Assembly: GCF_001650875.1 (NCBI RefSeq)
Contig: NZ_LXYI01000049.1
Coordinates: 21,358 to 85,357 of the forward strand
Source: Sulfitobacter sp. EhC04
Lineage (GTDB): Bacteria; Pseudomonadota; Alphaproteobacteria; Rhodobacterales; Rhodobacteraceae
DNA length: 64,000 nucleotides
Reading direction: 5' to 3'
The notes under the pieces are model-generated. The model saw only the letters and a program-made list of their open reading frames with translations, was not told where the DNA came from and did no database searches. Each line of letters starts with the position of its first letter. Positions within the stretch are counted from its first letter, which is position 1. Shown piece after piece: positions 25,230-34,940 of this stretch. A program made the position numbers and the translations under genes.

Positions 25230-26328
25230 GGCCTTGTTGCACGGATCGCCGTTCCGTTGATATTGATGCGGCCTGTTCCATTCAGGATGCTGTAAATGCC
25301 GCACAAGTTCAACGACGGTCGTCGTGACAATATCCCAAAGCAATAGCACCGGGTGACCAATTGGGCTATGTACAACGAAGGTCTACAGCGGCGCGGTGAT
25401 CTGACTGTCTGGATCAGCGATGATGCGCTTGGGTTGTGGATGGTGCCGCGCCGAACGACGCGAGGCGGGCAGTCACGCTACTCTGATCTGGCGATTGAGA
25501 CTTGTCTGACGTTGGGCGTGGTTTTCAAACAACCACTTCGTCAAACCCAAGGCTTGATGCGCTCCATCGCGAAAATGCTGGGTATTGTGATCGTAGTGCC
25601 TAATTTTTCCACCTTGTCGCGCCGGGGCAAGGGGCTGACTTTGGCAGAAACGCAAAACCCGACCATGCGCGCACCAATCCAACTGGTCGTCGACAGTACC
25701 GGCCTGAAGATCCTCGGCGAGGGTGAATGGCTTGAGCAAAAGCATAAAACCAAACGCAAACGGCGCTCTTGGCGCAAGCTCCACCTCGGTCTTGATCTTG
25801 TCAGCGGCGAGATCGTCTGCTGTGATCTAACCAAGGGTGACGTCGGCGATCCGACGGCGCTGCCAGACCTGTTGGATCAAGTCGACGGACCGGTTGATCT
25901 GTTCTTCGCAGATGGAGCTTACGACGGAGAACCAACATCTGAATTGCTTGCCGCTCGGTTCGGATCTACGATCGAGGTCACGATCCCACCTCCCAAAAAC
26001 GCAATACTGAGCCCCAATGCGGCCAAAGATCCGACGGCACGGGACTGCCATATCACCGAGATCGCAGCCCGCGGGCGGATGGCCTGGCAGAAAGCCACTG
26101 GCTACAATCAACGCAGCCGAGGTGAAACTCTCATGGGCCGCTGGAATACAGTTATTGGGCCCAAGCTGAAGGCACGAAACTTCGAGAATCAGAAAACAGA
26201 GGCCAAGATTGGCGTCCGGGTTCTCAATCGGATAACCGGACTTGGCTGCCCAAGTTTTGAACGCACCGCATGAATGCCGTTTGGGGTAGGGCGCGTTCCC
26301 AGTTGCGGCCGATCTGTGCAACAAGGCC
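25230..26328. mobile_element. IS5-family insertion sequence (copy D, different subtype)
   Basis: Terminal inverted repeats begin GGCCTTGTTGCACGGATCG on the left and GGCCTTGTTGCACAGATCGG (complement) on the right. The element is about 1.1 kb and is inserted in an IS6 transposase gene. The rest of that IS6 gene is not found on the far side, so a deletion accompanied or followed the insertion. Confidence 0.85.
25296..26273 (+). pseudogene. IS5-family transposase with in-frame stop at codon 17
   Basis: The frame starts with MPHKFNDGRRDNIPKQ, the usual start of this subtype, then meets TAG (25344-25346) and continues with 'VTNWAMYNEGLQRRG'. Translation could restart at a GTG at 25353 and give 306 residues. 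The catalytic residues are intact: 'LVVDSTGLKI', 'LFFADGAYDGEP' and 'QRSRGETLMGRW'. Whether the restarted protein works is unclear. Confidence 0.8.
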
Positions 26329-26334
26329 CCCTTG

Positions 26335-26457
26335 ATGACATTTCTGCTTTGCGAAACCATTGACATTTCTGAATGGTTGCAACAAATGCAGGCGACGGGT
26401 GCGCGCTACTTTAAAGTCCGAATCCTATTAGAAAACAATGAGGTAGTTATTGGCTGA
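26335..26457 (+). CDS. Small ORF or gene fragment, 40 residues
   Basis: An open frame right after the IS5 end (MTFLLCETIDISEWLQQMQA, ending ARYFKVRILLENNEVVIG). No ribosome-binding site precedes the ATG. It may be the tail of a gene cut by the IS. I do not recognise it, and coding status is doubtful. Confidence 0.2.
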   Translation: MTFLLCETIDISEWLQQMQATGARYFKVRILLENNEVVIG

Positions 26458-26471
26458 AACTTCGGCACATT

Positions 26472-28007
26472 CTAAGCTGGTCTACGAAATTCCAAATATG
26501 CGCTGACCCGCGCCTCAATGTCATCGGCAACTTCTGCAGCGTCGCGGTCCAAAGCGTCGACGGCACACTGCACATCGTCCCGGTCATCCGCGACCACACC
26601 AAGAGCCAGATTGAACTGTTCGGGATGGGGCACGTAGTCCGATGCGTCGGGCAGGATCAGCACAACCTCATTCTGATGTGGATGCCGTGCACCCCATGTA
26701 TCCGGCCCGTCCACCTGCAGGCGATGGCCGCGTTTCTCAAGCTCGGCAACAAGGGCCTTTGTCGTGTCGCCCGCTGGCGTGCCCGACTGCTTGATCGCGA
26801 TGGAAAACCGCAGATCGGCCAGCGTGTCGGCAATCGTGGCATAGCCGCGCGCGTTCTTGTAGGAGACAACCCGTTCGAAAATATAGGGCTTTGACGTCGA
26901 AATCCGCGTCTTGTCCTGCGCGTCGTCTGAATAAAGACACCCGATGAAAGGGCAATAGACCGGCTGGTTCCCGCTGGTGTAGCGCAGGATCAGATCCCAA
27001 TCGACCATGCGCCGCAACTGGCCATCGAAGGTGCCAAATTCGCGCATCATATCGGCGCGATGGCAGAACACGTTCAGGTCCACATAGTTTCCGTCGATGC
27101 AATGCGCCCAGTCAAACGGTTCCCCCCGGTAGCCTGCCACCGCGCCCTCCCGGTTGAGCAAAAGACTCGCGGCATAACCACATCGCGCCCCCGAGGTCAC
27201 CAGCGCGGCCAGCATCAGGCGCAGGAAATCCGCCGTCCACAGGTTGTCACTGTCGAGATAAAAAATCACCTCGCCCGATGCCTGGCCCAGACCTGCGTTA
27301 CGGGCGGCAGAAACCCCGGCATGTTCAGTGTGACAACAGATCAGCCGTGAATCGGCTGACAGACCCCGCAGCACATCGGCGGTGAAATCGGTGCTGCCGT
27401 CGTCCACCACGATGAGTTCCAGGTTATGGTGCGACTGGCCCAGCACGGACCGCACCGCACGCGTCAAGGTCGCGCCACGGTTGTAGGTCGCCATGATCAC
27501 GCTGACGGTCGTGTTCCGCGCCACAAGCTCTGCATCATGCTGCGCGCTCAGCGCATTCACGAACCGCCTGGCCGCCACATGGTCGAATTCCGTCATCAAC
27601 CGATGGGGCCGCTGATCCAACCTGGCGGCAAATGTCTTTTGCAGGGTTTCCTGCGCGGCAGCGGGCAGCGGTTCTGCTGCGCTGCGGTCAATCAGCGACT
27701 GCATCACCGGATCGGGCTGGGCGCTGTCGAATAACAGGCTCGGCGATGTTTCCCTGCCCTCGTGCCTGCCATAAAGCTCGTAGTGCCACAGCGGGTTATG
27801 CCCGACTTCAGCCACCTCCGGGTTGCGGGCAAGATAGGCTGCGGTGCTGAAGTCCGGTCCGGGGTCACGGCCGATCTGCGCCCCATAGACCGCATAGTGA
27901 TGTGCCGCCGATCGGTCGTACAAGGTGACATCAGGGTAGGTCCGGCGATACCATCCACCATCGAAAAACGCGCTGTCTTCGATGATCTTGATGGGGTCCT
28001 GTGACAT
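26472..28007 (-). CDS. Family 2 glycosyltransferase with N-terminal repeats
   Basis: 511 residues. The N-terminal 90 residues hold two related 'W-Y...YPDV...HY...G' units ('FFDGGWYRRTYPDV', 'YLARNPEVAEVGHNPLWHYE') often seen attached to polysaccharide glycosyltransferases. A GT2 domain starts near residue 167 ('TTVSVIMATYNRG', 'VVDDGSTDFTADVL', and the metal-binding 'IFYLDSDNLW'). No membrane segments. It starts 3 bp after the coiled-coil gene. Probably acts on surface polysaccharide at the cytoplasmic face; sugar unknown. Confidence 0.88.
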   Translation of the reverse strand: MSQDPIKIIEDSAFFDGGWYRRTYPDVTLYDRSAAHHYAVYGAQIGRDPGPDFSTAAYLARNPEVAEVGHNPLWHYELYGRHEGRETSPSLLFDSAQPDPVMQSLIDRSAAEPLPAAAQETLQKTFAARLDQRPHRLMTEFDHVAARRFVNALSAQHDAELVARNTTVSVIMATYNRGATLTRAVRSVLGQSHHNLELIVVDDGSTDFTADVLRGLSADSRLICCHTEHAGVSAARNAGLGQASGEVIFYLDSDNLWTADFLRLMLAALVTSGARCGYAASLLLNREGAVAGYRGEPFDWAHCIDGNYVDLNVFCHRADMMREFGTFDGQLRRMVDWDLILRYTSGNQPVYCPFIGCLYSDDAQDKTRISTSKPYIFERVVSYKNARGYATIADTLADLRFSIAIKQSGTPAGDTTKALVAELEKRGHRLQVDGPDTWGARHPHQNEVVLILPDASDYVPHPEQFNLALGVVADDRDDVQCAVDALDRDAAEVADDIEARVSAYLEFRRPA

Positions 28008-28010
28008 TGC

Positions 28011-28511
28011 CTATTCCCGCCCCTTGCCACCGGCCAGCCGCCGAAGCGGCCGCGTCAGACGCCAGGATCGGCTTGATCGCATGTCGGACAGGGTTTGTTC
28101 AAGCTCGGCAATCTGCTGGGCCTGCTGCTGGGCCTCACGGGCGTTGTTGTCTTTCTGCTGCGCCAGTGCTTCCGCTCCGGCTTTCAATGCCGCGTCCAGC
28201 TTTGCAATCTCGCCCGCCTGTCCGTCCAGCCGCAGGGCACGGGCGGTCAGTTCCGCCTCTGCCGCGCTGCCGCGCTGATCCGCCAGGTTGGCAAGGGTAG
28301 CCAATTCGTTTTCGCGGGTCGCCAGCGTTTCGCGCAAGGCCCGCATCTGACCTTCTACCTTGCGCAGCTGCGCTTCAAAGATGTGTTCCGCATCCAGCAA
28401 CAGACGGTTCACATCCTCCGCCGAATAGCCACCATCCTTGTCCACGGCCACCACCGGCCGGTAGGCCGGACGCCGCTCCGCAACGAGATACCGATCGAGC
28501 TTTGATGCCAT
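28011..28511 (-). CDS. Coiled-coil protein linked to a glycosyltransferase
   Basis: 166 residues. The centre (about 35-145) is a long heptad-rich coiled coil ('QMRALRETLATRENELATLA'). The end reads 'RSSRSWRLTRPLRRLAGG', a motif often found at the C-terminus of polysaccharide-assembly proteins. I chose the ATG after TAAGG; the frame is open further upstream without a better start. It forms a two-gene unit with the GT2 and could be a scaffold or chain-length partner (inference). Confidence 0.7.
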   Translation of the reverse strand: MASKLDRYLVAERRPAYRPVVAVDKDGGYSAEDVNRLLLDAEHIFEAQLRKVEGQMRALRETLATRENELATLANLADQRGSAAEAELTARALRLDGQAGEIAKLDAALKAGAEALAQQKDNNAREAQQQAQQIAELEQTLSDMRSSRSWRLTRPLRRLAGGKGRE

Positions 28512-28757
28512 TACCTTACTCACTACAACAACGCCGCTGCCTTTGGGTTTCCGGCGATGCTTTATATCGGCAGAAATTGCAATGGCCAACAGTGACCATC
28601 GCTGCATCGCGATCAGGTCGGTGCATTCCCTCTTCCTTGTATTTCTTCAAAAGAGCACGTTGCCGTGGTTTGATATTACACAACTGTAACGGAAGTCACA
28701 GCGCCTATGTTCCCGCACTGCGGTTGCAGGACGTCGGGTCATCCGGCGCGTTAACCC

Positions 28758-29705
28758 TCACGCCCGCCAGTCAAAGAACCCTGGCCCGGCCTGCGCAAGC
28801 AGCCTGCGCGCCATCTCCTGCCCCGCTTTCGCGCCATCCTCCACCGGGCAGCTGATCGCGTCATCCAGTGCTTCGGACCCATCCGGGCGCAGCACCTCGC
28901 CGCGCAGGTGCAGCGTGGCACCCTCCAGCACGGCCAGCCCGGCGATGGGGGTCTCGCAGGAACCGTCAAGTTCCAGCAGAAAGGCCCGTTCCGCCGCCAG
29001 CCGCTGGCCGGTGGTCCGGTCATGGATCGCTTCCAGCATGTCCGACAGGCGCCTGTCATCAACCCGACGCTCGATCCCGATGGCGCCCTGCGCCACGGCG
29101 GGCAGCATCATCTCCACTTCGATTGCGGTCGCCGGAACCTCCTCCATCTTCAGCCGGTTCAATCCGGCCATCGCCAGAAACGTCGCCTCTGCCACTCCCT
29201 GATCCAGCTTCATCAGCCGGGTCTGCAAATTACCGCGAAACTCCACCACCTCAAGATCGGGCCGCCGCAGTTTCAACTGTGCCCGCCGCCGCAGGCTGGA
29301 GGTCCCCACCACCGTGCCAGCAGGCAGATCGGCCAGCCCCTTTGCACGGGGCGAAATGAACGCATCCCGCACGTCCTCGCGCGGCAGGTAGGTATCCAGC
29401 ACCAGCCCCTCCGGCTGAAGTGTCGGCATGTCCTTCATCGAATGCACGGCGATGTCGATCCGGCCTGCCAGCAGATCATCTTCGATCTCGCGGGTGAACA
29501 GCCCCTTGCCGCCGATCTCCTTCAGCGGGCGGTCGATGATCCTGTCGCCCGTTGTCTTGATCACGACAATGGTAAAGGCCTCCAGCGGCAGATCAAAGGC
29601 CTGCGCCAGCCTTTCGCGGGTCTCATGCGCCTGCGCAAGCGCCAGCGGCGAACCACGGGTGCCGATGTTCAGGGGGTTCTGCGGGGTGGGCAAATCAATG
29701 GTCAT
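28758..29705 (-). CDS. hemC: Hydroxymethylbilane synthase (porphobilinogen deaminase)
   Basis: 315 residues. It has the N-terminal 'IGTRGSPLALAQAHETRERL', the porphobilinogen-binding 'FTREIEDDLLAGRIDIAVHS' and 'GTSSLRRRAQL', and the dipyrromethane-cofactor region around 'LDGSCETPIAGLA' (the cofactor Cys). It polymerises four porphobilinogen units in heme and chlorophyll synthesis. Divergent from hemE, an arrangement common in Rhodobacterales. Start at 'MTIDLPTPQ'; the upstream extension is not family-like. Confidence 0.95.
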   Translation of the reverse strand: MTIDLPTPQNPLNIGTRGSPLALAQAHETRERLAQAFDLPLEAFTIVVIKTTGDRIIDRPLKEIGGKGLFTREIEDDLLAGRIDIAVHSMKDMPTLQPEGLVLDTYLPREDVRDAFISPRAKGLADLPAGTVVGTSSLRRRAQLKLRRPDLEVVEFRGNLQTRLMKLDQGVAEATFLAMAGLNRLKMEEVPATAIEVEMMLPAVAQGAIGIERRVDDRRLSDMLEAIHDRTTGQRLAAERAFLLELDGSCETPIAGLAVLEGATLHLRGEVLRPDGSEALDDAISCPVEDGAKAGQEMARRLLAQAGPGFFDWRA

Positions 29706-29802
29706 GGCCTTTCGTACATTTGCATTAACGGGCTGACAACTCTTGTCTCTCCCCCGTTGAAAAAGCATGATAGATGAAACACTTCCATCAAAGAGTACCC
29801 CC

Positions 29803-30843
29803 ATGAGCAAGACAAAAACCATCCTGCGCGCGCTGGCAGGCGAAACCCTTCCGGTCCCGCCCATATGGATGATGCGGCAGGCGGGCCGTTACCTGCCGGA
29901 ATACAAGGCGACACGCGCCCAGGCGGGGGATTTCCTGTCTCTTTGCTACAATCCCGAACTCGCCGCCGAGGTCACCTTCCAGCCGATCCGCCGCTATGGC
30001 TTTGACGCGGCGATCCTTTTTGCCGACATCCTGCTGGTGCCGCAGGCGCTGGGGGCCGACCTGTGGTTTGTCACCGGCGAGGGACCGCGCCTGTCCACCA
30101 TCACGACACAGGCCGAAGTCGATGCCCTGAAACCCGCCGAAGCCATCCATGACACGCTGAGCCCGATCTACGAGACAGTTGGCCTCCTGTCCAAGGGCCT
30201 GCCGGAAGAAACCACATTGATCGGCTTTGCCGGCGCGCCCTGGACCGTGGCCACCTATATGATCGCCGGTCGTGGCACGCCGGATCAGGGCCCGGCCCAT
30301 GCGCTGAAAGCGGAAAACCGCCCCGTGTTCGAGACGCTGATGGACAAGATCACCGAAGCGACGGTCCTTTATCTCTCTGAACAGATCAAGGCGGGCGCGG
30401 AGGTGGTCAAGATTTTCGACAGCTGGGCCGGGTCGCTGCAAGGGGCGGACTTTGACGCCTTCTCGGTGAAGCCGATGCAACGCATCACCAGCGCCCTGCA
30501 CGAGATGCACCCCGGCGTGCCGATCATCGCCTTCCCGCGCGGGGCCGATGCCCGTTACGCGGGCGCGCACAAGGCCATTGGCGCGGAATGTATCGCGATT
30601 GACGACGGGGTTACGGCCGAATGGGCCGCCACCCATGTCCAGACCGAAGGCTGCGTGCAGGGCAACCTGAAATCTTCTCACATGGTCACTGGCGGCGACG
30701 CGCTGGTCAGCGAGACGCGCCGCATCGTCAAGGCCCTGTCGGGCGGGCCGCATATCTTCAACCTTGGCCATGGCATCACACCCGACGCCGACCCCGAAAA
30801 TGTGCAGCTGATGATCGACACGGTCCGCGAGGGCCGGGGATGA
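29803..30843 (+). CDS. hemE: Uroporphyrinogen decarboxylase
   Basis: 346 residues. Signatures are '[20 protein letters not shown]' near the N-terminus and '[14 protein letters not shown]' in the middle. It decarboxylates uroporphyrinogen III to coproporphyrinogen III, two steps after HemC. The start '[17 protein letters not shown]' matches the family; an ATG 36 bases upstream is less likely. Confidence 0.95.
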   Translation: MSKTKTILRALAGETLPVPPIWMMRQAGRYLPEYKATRAQAGDFLSLCYNPELAAEVTFQPIRRYGFDAAILFADILLVPQALGADLWFVTGEGPRLSTITTQAEVDALKPAEAIHDTLSPIYETVGLLSKGLPEETTLIGFAGAPWTVATYMIAGRGTPDQGPAHALKAENRPVFETLMDKITEATVLYLSEQIKAGAEVVKIFDSWAGSLQGADFDAFSVKPMQRITSALHEMHPGVPIIAFPRGADARYAGAHKAIGAECIAIDDGVTAEWAATHVQTEGCVQGNLKSSHMVTGGDALVSETRRIVKALSGGPHIFNLGHGITPDADPENVQLMIDTVREGRG

Positions 30844-30855
30844 TATGAGGCGCAA

Positions 30856-30880
30856 GCCGGGCAGGCAATGGCCCGGCGCC
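30856..30880. repeat. REP-like palindrome, copy 1
   Basis: GCCGGGC and GCCCGGC flank AGGCAATG, so a 7-bp stem with an 8-base loop can form. It lies between the convergent hemE and potC-type genes and may end both transcripts. The same core (GGGCAGGCRATGGCCCGGC) occurs twice near 39.9 kb. Confidence 0.6.
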
Positions 30881-30895
30881 ACATATCCTCACCTC

Positions 30896-31750
30896 TCAAT
30901 CCTGCCGTTTCTCCAACAGCAGGGACGCGAGCCCCAGCAGCGCGGACACCACGATCAGCAGCAGGGACACCGCATTCAACACCGGTGTCGATCCCAGCTT
31001 GAGCCGGTCGAACATGGTGATCGTCAGCGGCGCGTCCGATCCGACCAGCATCAGGGTGGTGTTGAAATTCTCGAAACTCATCAACACCGCCACCACCCCG
31101 GCAGCCCCCATCGCCGGATAAAGGAACGGCAAAGTAACCGCCCGAACCGCCCCCCAGCGGGTCGCACCAAGGTTCAGCGCCGCCTCTTCCAGCGCCGGAT
31201 CGAACTTTTGCAGCCGGGCAGAGATCACCAGCGTGGCAAAGGTGGTGATAAACGAAAACTGCCCCAGTACCACCAGGATCAGACCGGGGCGCAGCCCGTC
31301 GAACCAAAGGCCTGTTGCGTCCTCCAACGTATTCGCAACAGAGGAAGAGAACACCAGGATCGAAATGCCAAGGATGATGCCCGGAATGATCAGCGGCAGC
31401 AGCATCAGGATATAAAGCAGCCCCTTGCCCGGAAAATCGTGGCGCACGAACAGGAAGGCATTGCAGGTCCCTACCGCCACCGACAGGACCGACACCCAGA
31501 AGGCCACGATTCCAGACGTCACGATGGACCGCAGGATGGGCCGTTCGTGAAAGACGCCGATATAGGGTGCCTCATCGCCAAAGAACCATGCCCATGTGAA
31601 CCCTTCCCAGGGCAGCGACGGAAACACGGAATCGTTGAAGGCAAAGACACAGACAGTGACCAGCGGCAGCGCCAGGAAGATAAAGAACAGCGCGACATAG
31701 GCCCGATAGGTCCATTTGAACGCGCCGCTTTGGGGGATGCCGGTAATCAT
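30896..31750 (-). CDS. ABC transporter permease, spermidine/putrescine type (PotC-like)
   Basis: 284 residues, about six membrane helices, with the permease-ATPase coupling motif around 'EEAALNLGATRWGAVRAVTLPFLYP'. Last gene of a D-A-B-C ordered importer. It pairs with the PotB-like permease just upstream (10-bp gap). Substrate could be a polyamine or another small cation; the family also includes importers for other amines. Confidence 0.9.
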   Translation of the reverse strand: MITGIPQSGAFKWTYRAYVALFFIFLALPLVTVCVFAFNDSVFPSLPWEGFTWAWFFGDEAPYIGVFHERPILRSIVTSGIVAFWVSVLSVAVGTCNAFLFVRHDFPGKGLLYILMLLPLIIPGIILGISILVFSSSVANTLEDATGLWFDGLRPGLILVVLGQFSFITTFATLVISARLQKFDPALEEAALNLGATRWGAVRAVTLPFLYPAMGAAGVVAVLMSFENFNTTLMLVGSDAPLTITMFDRLKLGSTPVLNAVSLLLIVVSALLGLASLLLEKRQD

Positions 31751-31760
31751 ATCCGCCTCA

Positions 31761-32624
31761 TCATGTCTGGGCCATCGTCTTGCCCAGCGACTGCCGGGTC
31801 AGTTTCAGGCCGACAAAGACGATCAGCGACGACAGCCCCAGCAGCAGAAAACCAAAGGCCGATCCAAGCTCCCAGTTGAAGCGGGTGATGAACTGGCTGT
31901 AGATCAACCCGGTGAACCACAGGCTGTCCTTCCCGCCCAGCAGGATCGGGGTCAGGTAATTGCCAAGGCTCAGCATGAACACCACGATGCAGCCCGACAC
32001 GATGCCCGGCATGGCATGGGGGATCACGATCTCGCGCAGGATGGCGATGCCGCTGGCCCCCAGGTCATAGCCCGCTTCGATCAGGCTGTCGTCCAGACTG
32101 TCCAGTGTCGTGACCAGCGGCACCACCATGAACAGCATCGAAGTATAGACCAGCCCCACCATAATCGCCGCATCGTTGTAGAGCATCTCCACCGGCGCAT
32201 CGGCCAGCCCGACATATTGCAGCAGGCTTGAGAATATCCCCGTCTCGCGCAGCAGGATCATCCAGCCGAATGTGCGCACCAATTCGCTGACCCAGAACGG
32301 GATCAGGCACATCAGGAACAGCGTGGTCTTGCTGCGCCCGCGCGTCAGCTTGGCGATGTAATAGGCGATGGGAAAGCCGATCAGCAGGGTCAGCACGGTC
32401 GACGCAACCGACATATAGGCCGTGCGCGCGAAAGTGTTCCAATACAGCGGTTCGTTGAAGAATACCGCATAATTGGCAAAGCTGGTCTCATATTCCCGCA
32501 CCCCCACCTTTTCGCGCAGGGATACGATGAACATGCCCACATGCGGCAGGATGATCAGCGTCACCAGCCACAGTAGCAGCGGGGCCAGCAGCAGGTAGAA
32601 TGTCAGTTTCGACCGGTCAGCCAT
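31761..32624 (-). CDS. ABC transporter permease, spermidine/putrescine type (PotB-like)
   Basis: 287 residues with six predicted helices; the coupling loop is 'IEAGYDLGASGIAILREIVI'. I chose the ATG eight bases after GGGTCT; an ATG two codons earlier is also possible. The gene overlaps the end of the ATPase gene by 8 bp. The frame is open further upstream only inside the ATPase gene. Confidence 0.9.
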   Translation of the reverse strand: MADRSKLTFYLLLAPLLLWLVTLIILPHVGMFIVSLREKVGVREYETSFANYAVFFNEPLYWNTFARTAYMSVASTVLTLLIGFPIAYYIAKLTRGRSKTTLFLMCLIPFWVSELVRTFGWMILLRETGIFSSLLQYVGLADAPVEMLYNDAAIMVGLVYTSMLFMVVPLVTTLDSLDDSLIEAGYDLGASGIAILREIVIPHAMPGIVSGCIVVFMLSLGNYLTPILLGGKDSLWFTGLIYSQFITRFNWELGSAFGFLLLGLSSLIVFVGLKLTRQSLGKTMAQT

Positions 32625-33711
32625 CGGCATAGACCCGCGTCTGGTCGGGGCTCCAGCAGAAATGAACGGCATCACCCTGTTGCAGGTCGCGGAATTCGCC
32701 GGTCTGCGGCAAGGCCACGCTGATCTCTGCGCCGCTCTGCCCGTCGCGCAGCAACACCTGCGAATTGGCCCCGTTGAACAGCACGCTTTGCACCGTCCCC
32801 TCGCCTGCGTTGCCGGTTGCATCTTGCGGCGCCCGCGACAGGCGCACCGCTTCGGGCCGGACAAACACCTGCGCCGCTGTGCCCCTGGCCAGCCCCTGCC
32901 CCGCCGCGACACCCGTCAGCATCCTGCCCGCGTCGGTCCGCAGGGTCAGCGTGCCGTCGCCGGTCTCCTCGACCGTGGCGGCAAACCTGTTCGCCTCGCC
33001 CACGAAACCGGCCACAAAAGCCGTTTGCGGTTCATAATACAGCTCTTTCGCCGTACCGACCTGTTCGAACACGCCCCTGTTCATCACCGCGATCTGGTCG
33101 GACATCACCAGCGCCTCGGACTGGTCATGGGTGATATAGACAAAGGTGGTGTTGAACTCCGACTGCAACTGCTTGAGCTCGATCTTCATATGCTCGCGCA
33201 GCTTCAGGTCCAGCGCGCCCAAGGGTTCGTCCAGCAACAGCACATCCGGCTCCAGCACCATGCAGCGGGCGATGGCGACGCGCTGTTTCTGGCCACCCGA
33301 CAGCGAGCTGACAGCGCGGTCCGCGACCCCGCCAAGGCCCACACGCTCCAACACCCGCTCGACCTGTTTCTTGACATCGGTCTTGTTCACCCCGCGCTGG
33401 CGCAACCCGAAACCGACATTGGCCCCGATGTTCATCATCGGGAACAGCGCAAGGTGCTGAAACACCATCGACACGGGCCGCTTGTTCGGCGGCACATCCA
33501 CCACCGACCGCCCCTTGATCAGCAGATCACCGCTGGTGGGTTTCTGGAACCCCGCGATCATCCGCAGCAGCGTGGTCTTGCCACAGCCTGACGGCCCGAG
33601 GATGGAGAAAAACTTGCCCTGCGGGACGGCGAAACTGACGTTGTCCACCGCCCTGAAATCATCAAAGCTTTTGCAAATGTCGCGGCATTCGAGGTCGGGG
33701 GTTTCGGACAT
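32617..33711 (-). CDS. ABC transporter ATP-binding protein, spermidine/putrescine type (PotA-like)
   Basis: 364 residues. Walker A 'GPSGCGKTTLLRM' near residue 38, signature 'LSGGQKQRVAIA', Walker B 'VLLLDEPLGALDLKLRE', then a C-terminal TOBE domain (about 280-355). Energises import of the PotD-like protein's ligand. The start codon follows AGGAGG of the potD-potA spacer, downstream of a terminator-like hairpin. Confidence 0.93.
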   Translation of the reverse strand: MSETPDLECRDICKSFDDFRAVDNVSFAVPQGKFFSILGPSGCGKTTLLRMIAGFQKPTSGDLLIKGRSVVDVPPNKRPVSMVFQHLALFPMMNIGANVGFGLRQRGVNKTDVKKQVERVLERVGLGGVADRAVSSLSGGQKQRVAIARCMVLEPDVLLLDEPLGALDLKLREHMKIELKQLQSEFNTTFVYITHDQSEALVMSDQIAVMNRGVFEQVGTAKELYYEPQTAFVAGFVGEANRFAATVEETGDGTLTLRTDAGRMLTGVAAGQGLARGTAAQVFVRPEAVRLSRAPQDATGNAGEGTVQSVLFNGANSQVLLRDGQSGAEISVALPQTGEFRDLQQGDAVHFCWSPDQTRVYADG

Positions 33712-33732
33712 AGGAGGGCCTTCAATAAAATC

Positions 33733-33757
33733 GGGAAGCGCGGATGCCGCGCTCCCC
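33733..33757 (-). terminator. Terminator-like hairpin between potD- and potA-type genes
   Basis: An 11-bp stem (one mismatch) with a 3-base ATG loop, followed in the transcribed direction by GATTTTATT. This is the most terminator-like of the hairpins after binding-protein genes in the window. Partial readthrough is needed to express the ATPase and permeases. Confidence 0.7.
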
Positions 33758-33777
33758 CTGCATCACGTCAAGGCCGT

Positions 33778-34830
33778 TCAATTGGCCGCGTTGATCCGGT
33801 CAAGTGCGGCACCTTCCAGCGCCTCAAGGCCCGCCGGGACCGTCGGATACCACTTGATGTTGTCGATGGCCTCCTGCGGGAAGCTGGCCTGATACTTGGC
33901 CTTCAGCGCGTCATCGACACCTGCATCACCCCCCTGCGAGGCCGTGAAGTTGCCCGCCGAAGCGGTGATCATCGCCGCAATTTCCGGCTTCATCACAAAA
34001 TTGATCCAGGCATAGGCCGCATCATCTGCCCGCCCCCGTGCCGGCAGAACAAAGGTGTCGATCCACCCCAGCGCCCCCGATGTGGGCGCGACAAAGGTGA
34101 TGTCCTTGTTGTCGTCGTTCAGCTGCCAGCCGCCGGTGTCCCAGGCCATCGAGGCGACAACCTCGCCTGAGCGCAGCAGGTTCTTCAACTCGTCCCCGCC
34201 ATCCCAATAGGTTTTGACGTTGGGCTTGCATTCGACCAGCTTGGCCTCGACCTGATCTAGGATGTCCTTATAGGCCGCCTCGTCGCCATAGGCCGCGAAG
34301 GGGTCCAGACCCATCGCATAGGCGAAACCGATCAGGGTCGGGCGCTTCAGGCGGTAAGACACCTTGCCCGCCACATCGGCATTGCACAGGTCGGTGTAAT
34401 CCTTCACGTCGCCCGCCATCGCGGTGTTCACCACCAGCCCGGAGGTGCCCCAGACATGCGGCACGGCATAGACTTCACCCTCAACAGTGGTGTTGCCTTT
34501 GGTCGCTTCCAGCATCGATGGGATAAACAGCGCAGTGTCGATCCTGGACATGTCCAGCGGCTTGTAGATGCCAAATTCCGCCTGCGGGCCCGCGATCCGG
34601 TCCTGGCTGGGCTGGGCAAGGTCGAACCCGCCGCCATTGGTCGCGCGCAGCTTGGCGATCATTTCCTCGTTGTTGGATTTGGTGACCTCGACGGTATGGC
34701 CGGTTTCGGCCTCGAACATCTCGATCACGTTCTCGGGCGCATAGCCGCCCCAGGTCAAAAGGCGCAGCGTGTCCGCCTGCGCGGCAGAGCAGAGCGCCAG
34801 GGCGGCAACGGTTGTCAGGATGGTTTTCAT
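33778..34830 (-). CDS. ABC transporter substrate-binding protein, spermidine/putrescine type (PotD-like)
   Basis: 350 residues. I chose the ATG six bases after GGAG; an upstream in-frame TTG is less likely. It has a signal peptide (MKTILTTVAALALCSAAQA, then DTLRLLTWGGY). The 'LLTWGGYAPENVIEMFEAET' start and 'DLAQPSQDRI' are typical of PotD. First gene of the operon; its promoter must lie in the 110 bp before it. Confidence 0.92.
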   Translation of the reverse strand: MKTILTTVAALALCSAAQADTLRLLTWGGYAPENVIEMFEAETGHTVEVTKSNNEEMIAKLRATNGGGFDLAQPSQDRIAGPQAEFGIYKPLDMSRIDTALFIPSMLEATKGNTTVEGEVYAVPHVWGTSGLVVNTAMAGDVKDYTDLCNADVAGKVSYRLKRPTLIGFAYAMGLDPFAAYGDEAAYKDILDQVEAKLVECKPNVKTYWDGGDELKNLLRSGEVVASMAWDTGGWQLNDDNKDITFVAPTSGALGWIDTFVLPARGRADDAAYAWINFVMKPEIAAMITASAGNFTASQGGDAGVDDALKAKYQASFPQEAIDNIKWYPTVPAGLEALEGAALDRINAAN

Positions 34831-34940
34831 GATTTTCTCCAAATTGTGCCGGTGCGGTCAGGCCGCGCCGGGCTTCCTGGTTCGTAGTGTTCACATATGA
34901 CAGCGGTGTGACACACGATGGGTTCTCAATGGTGCCATGA

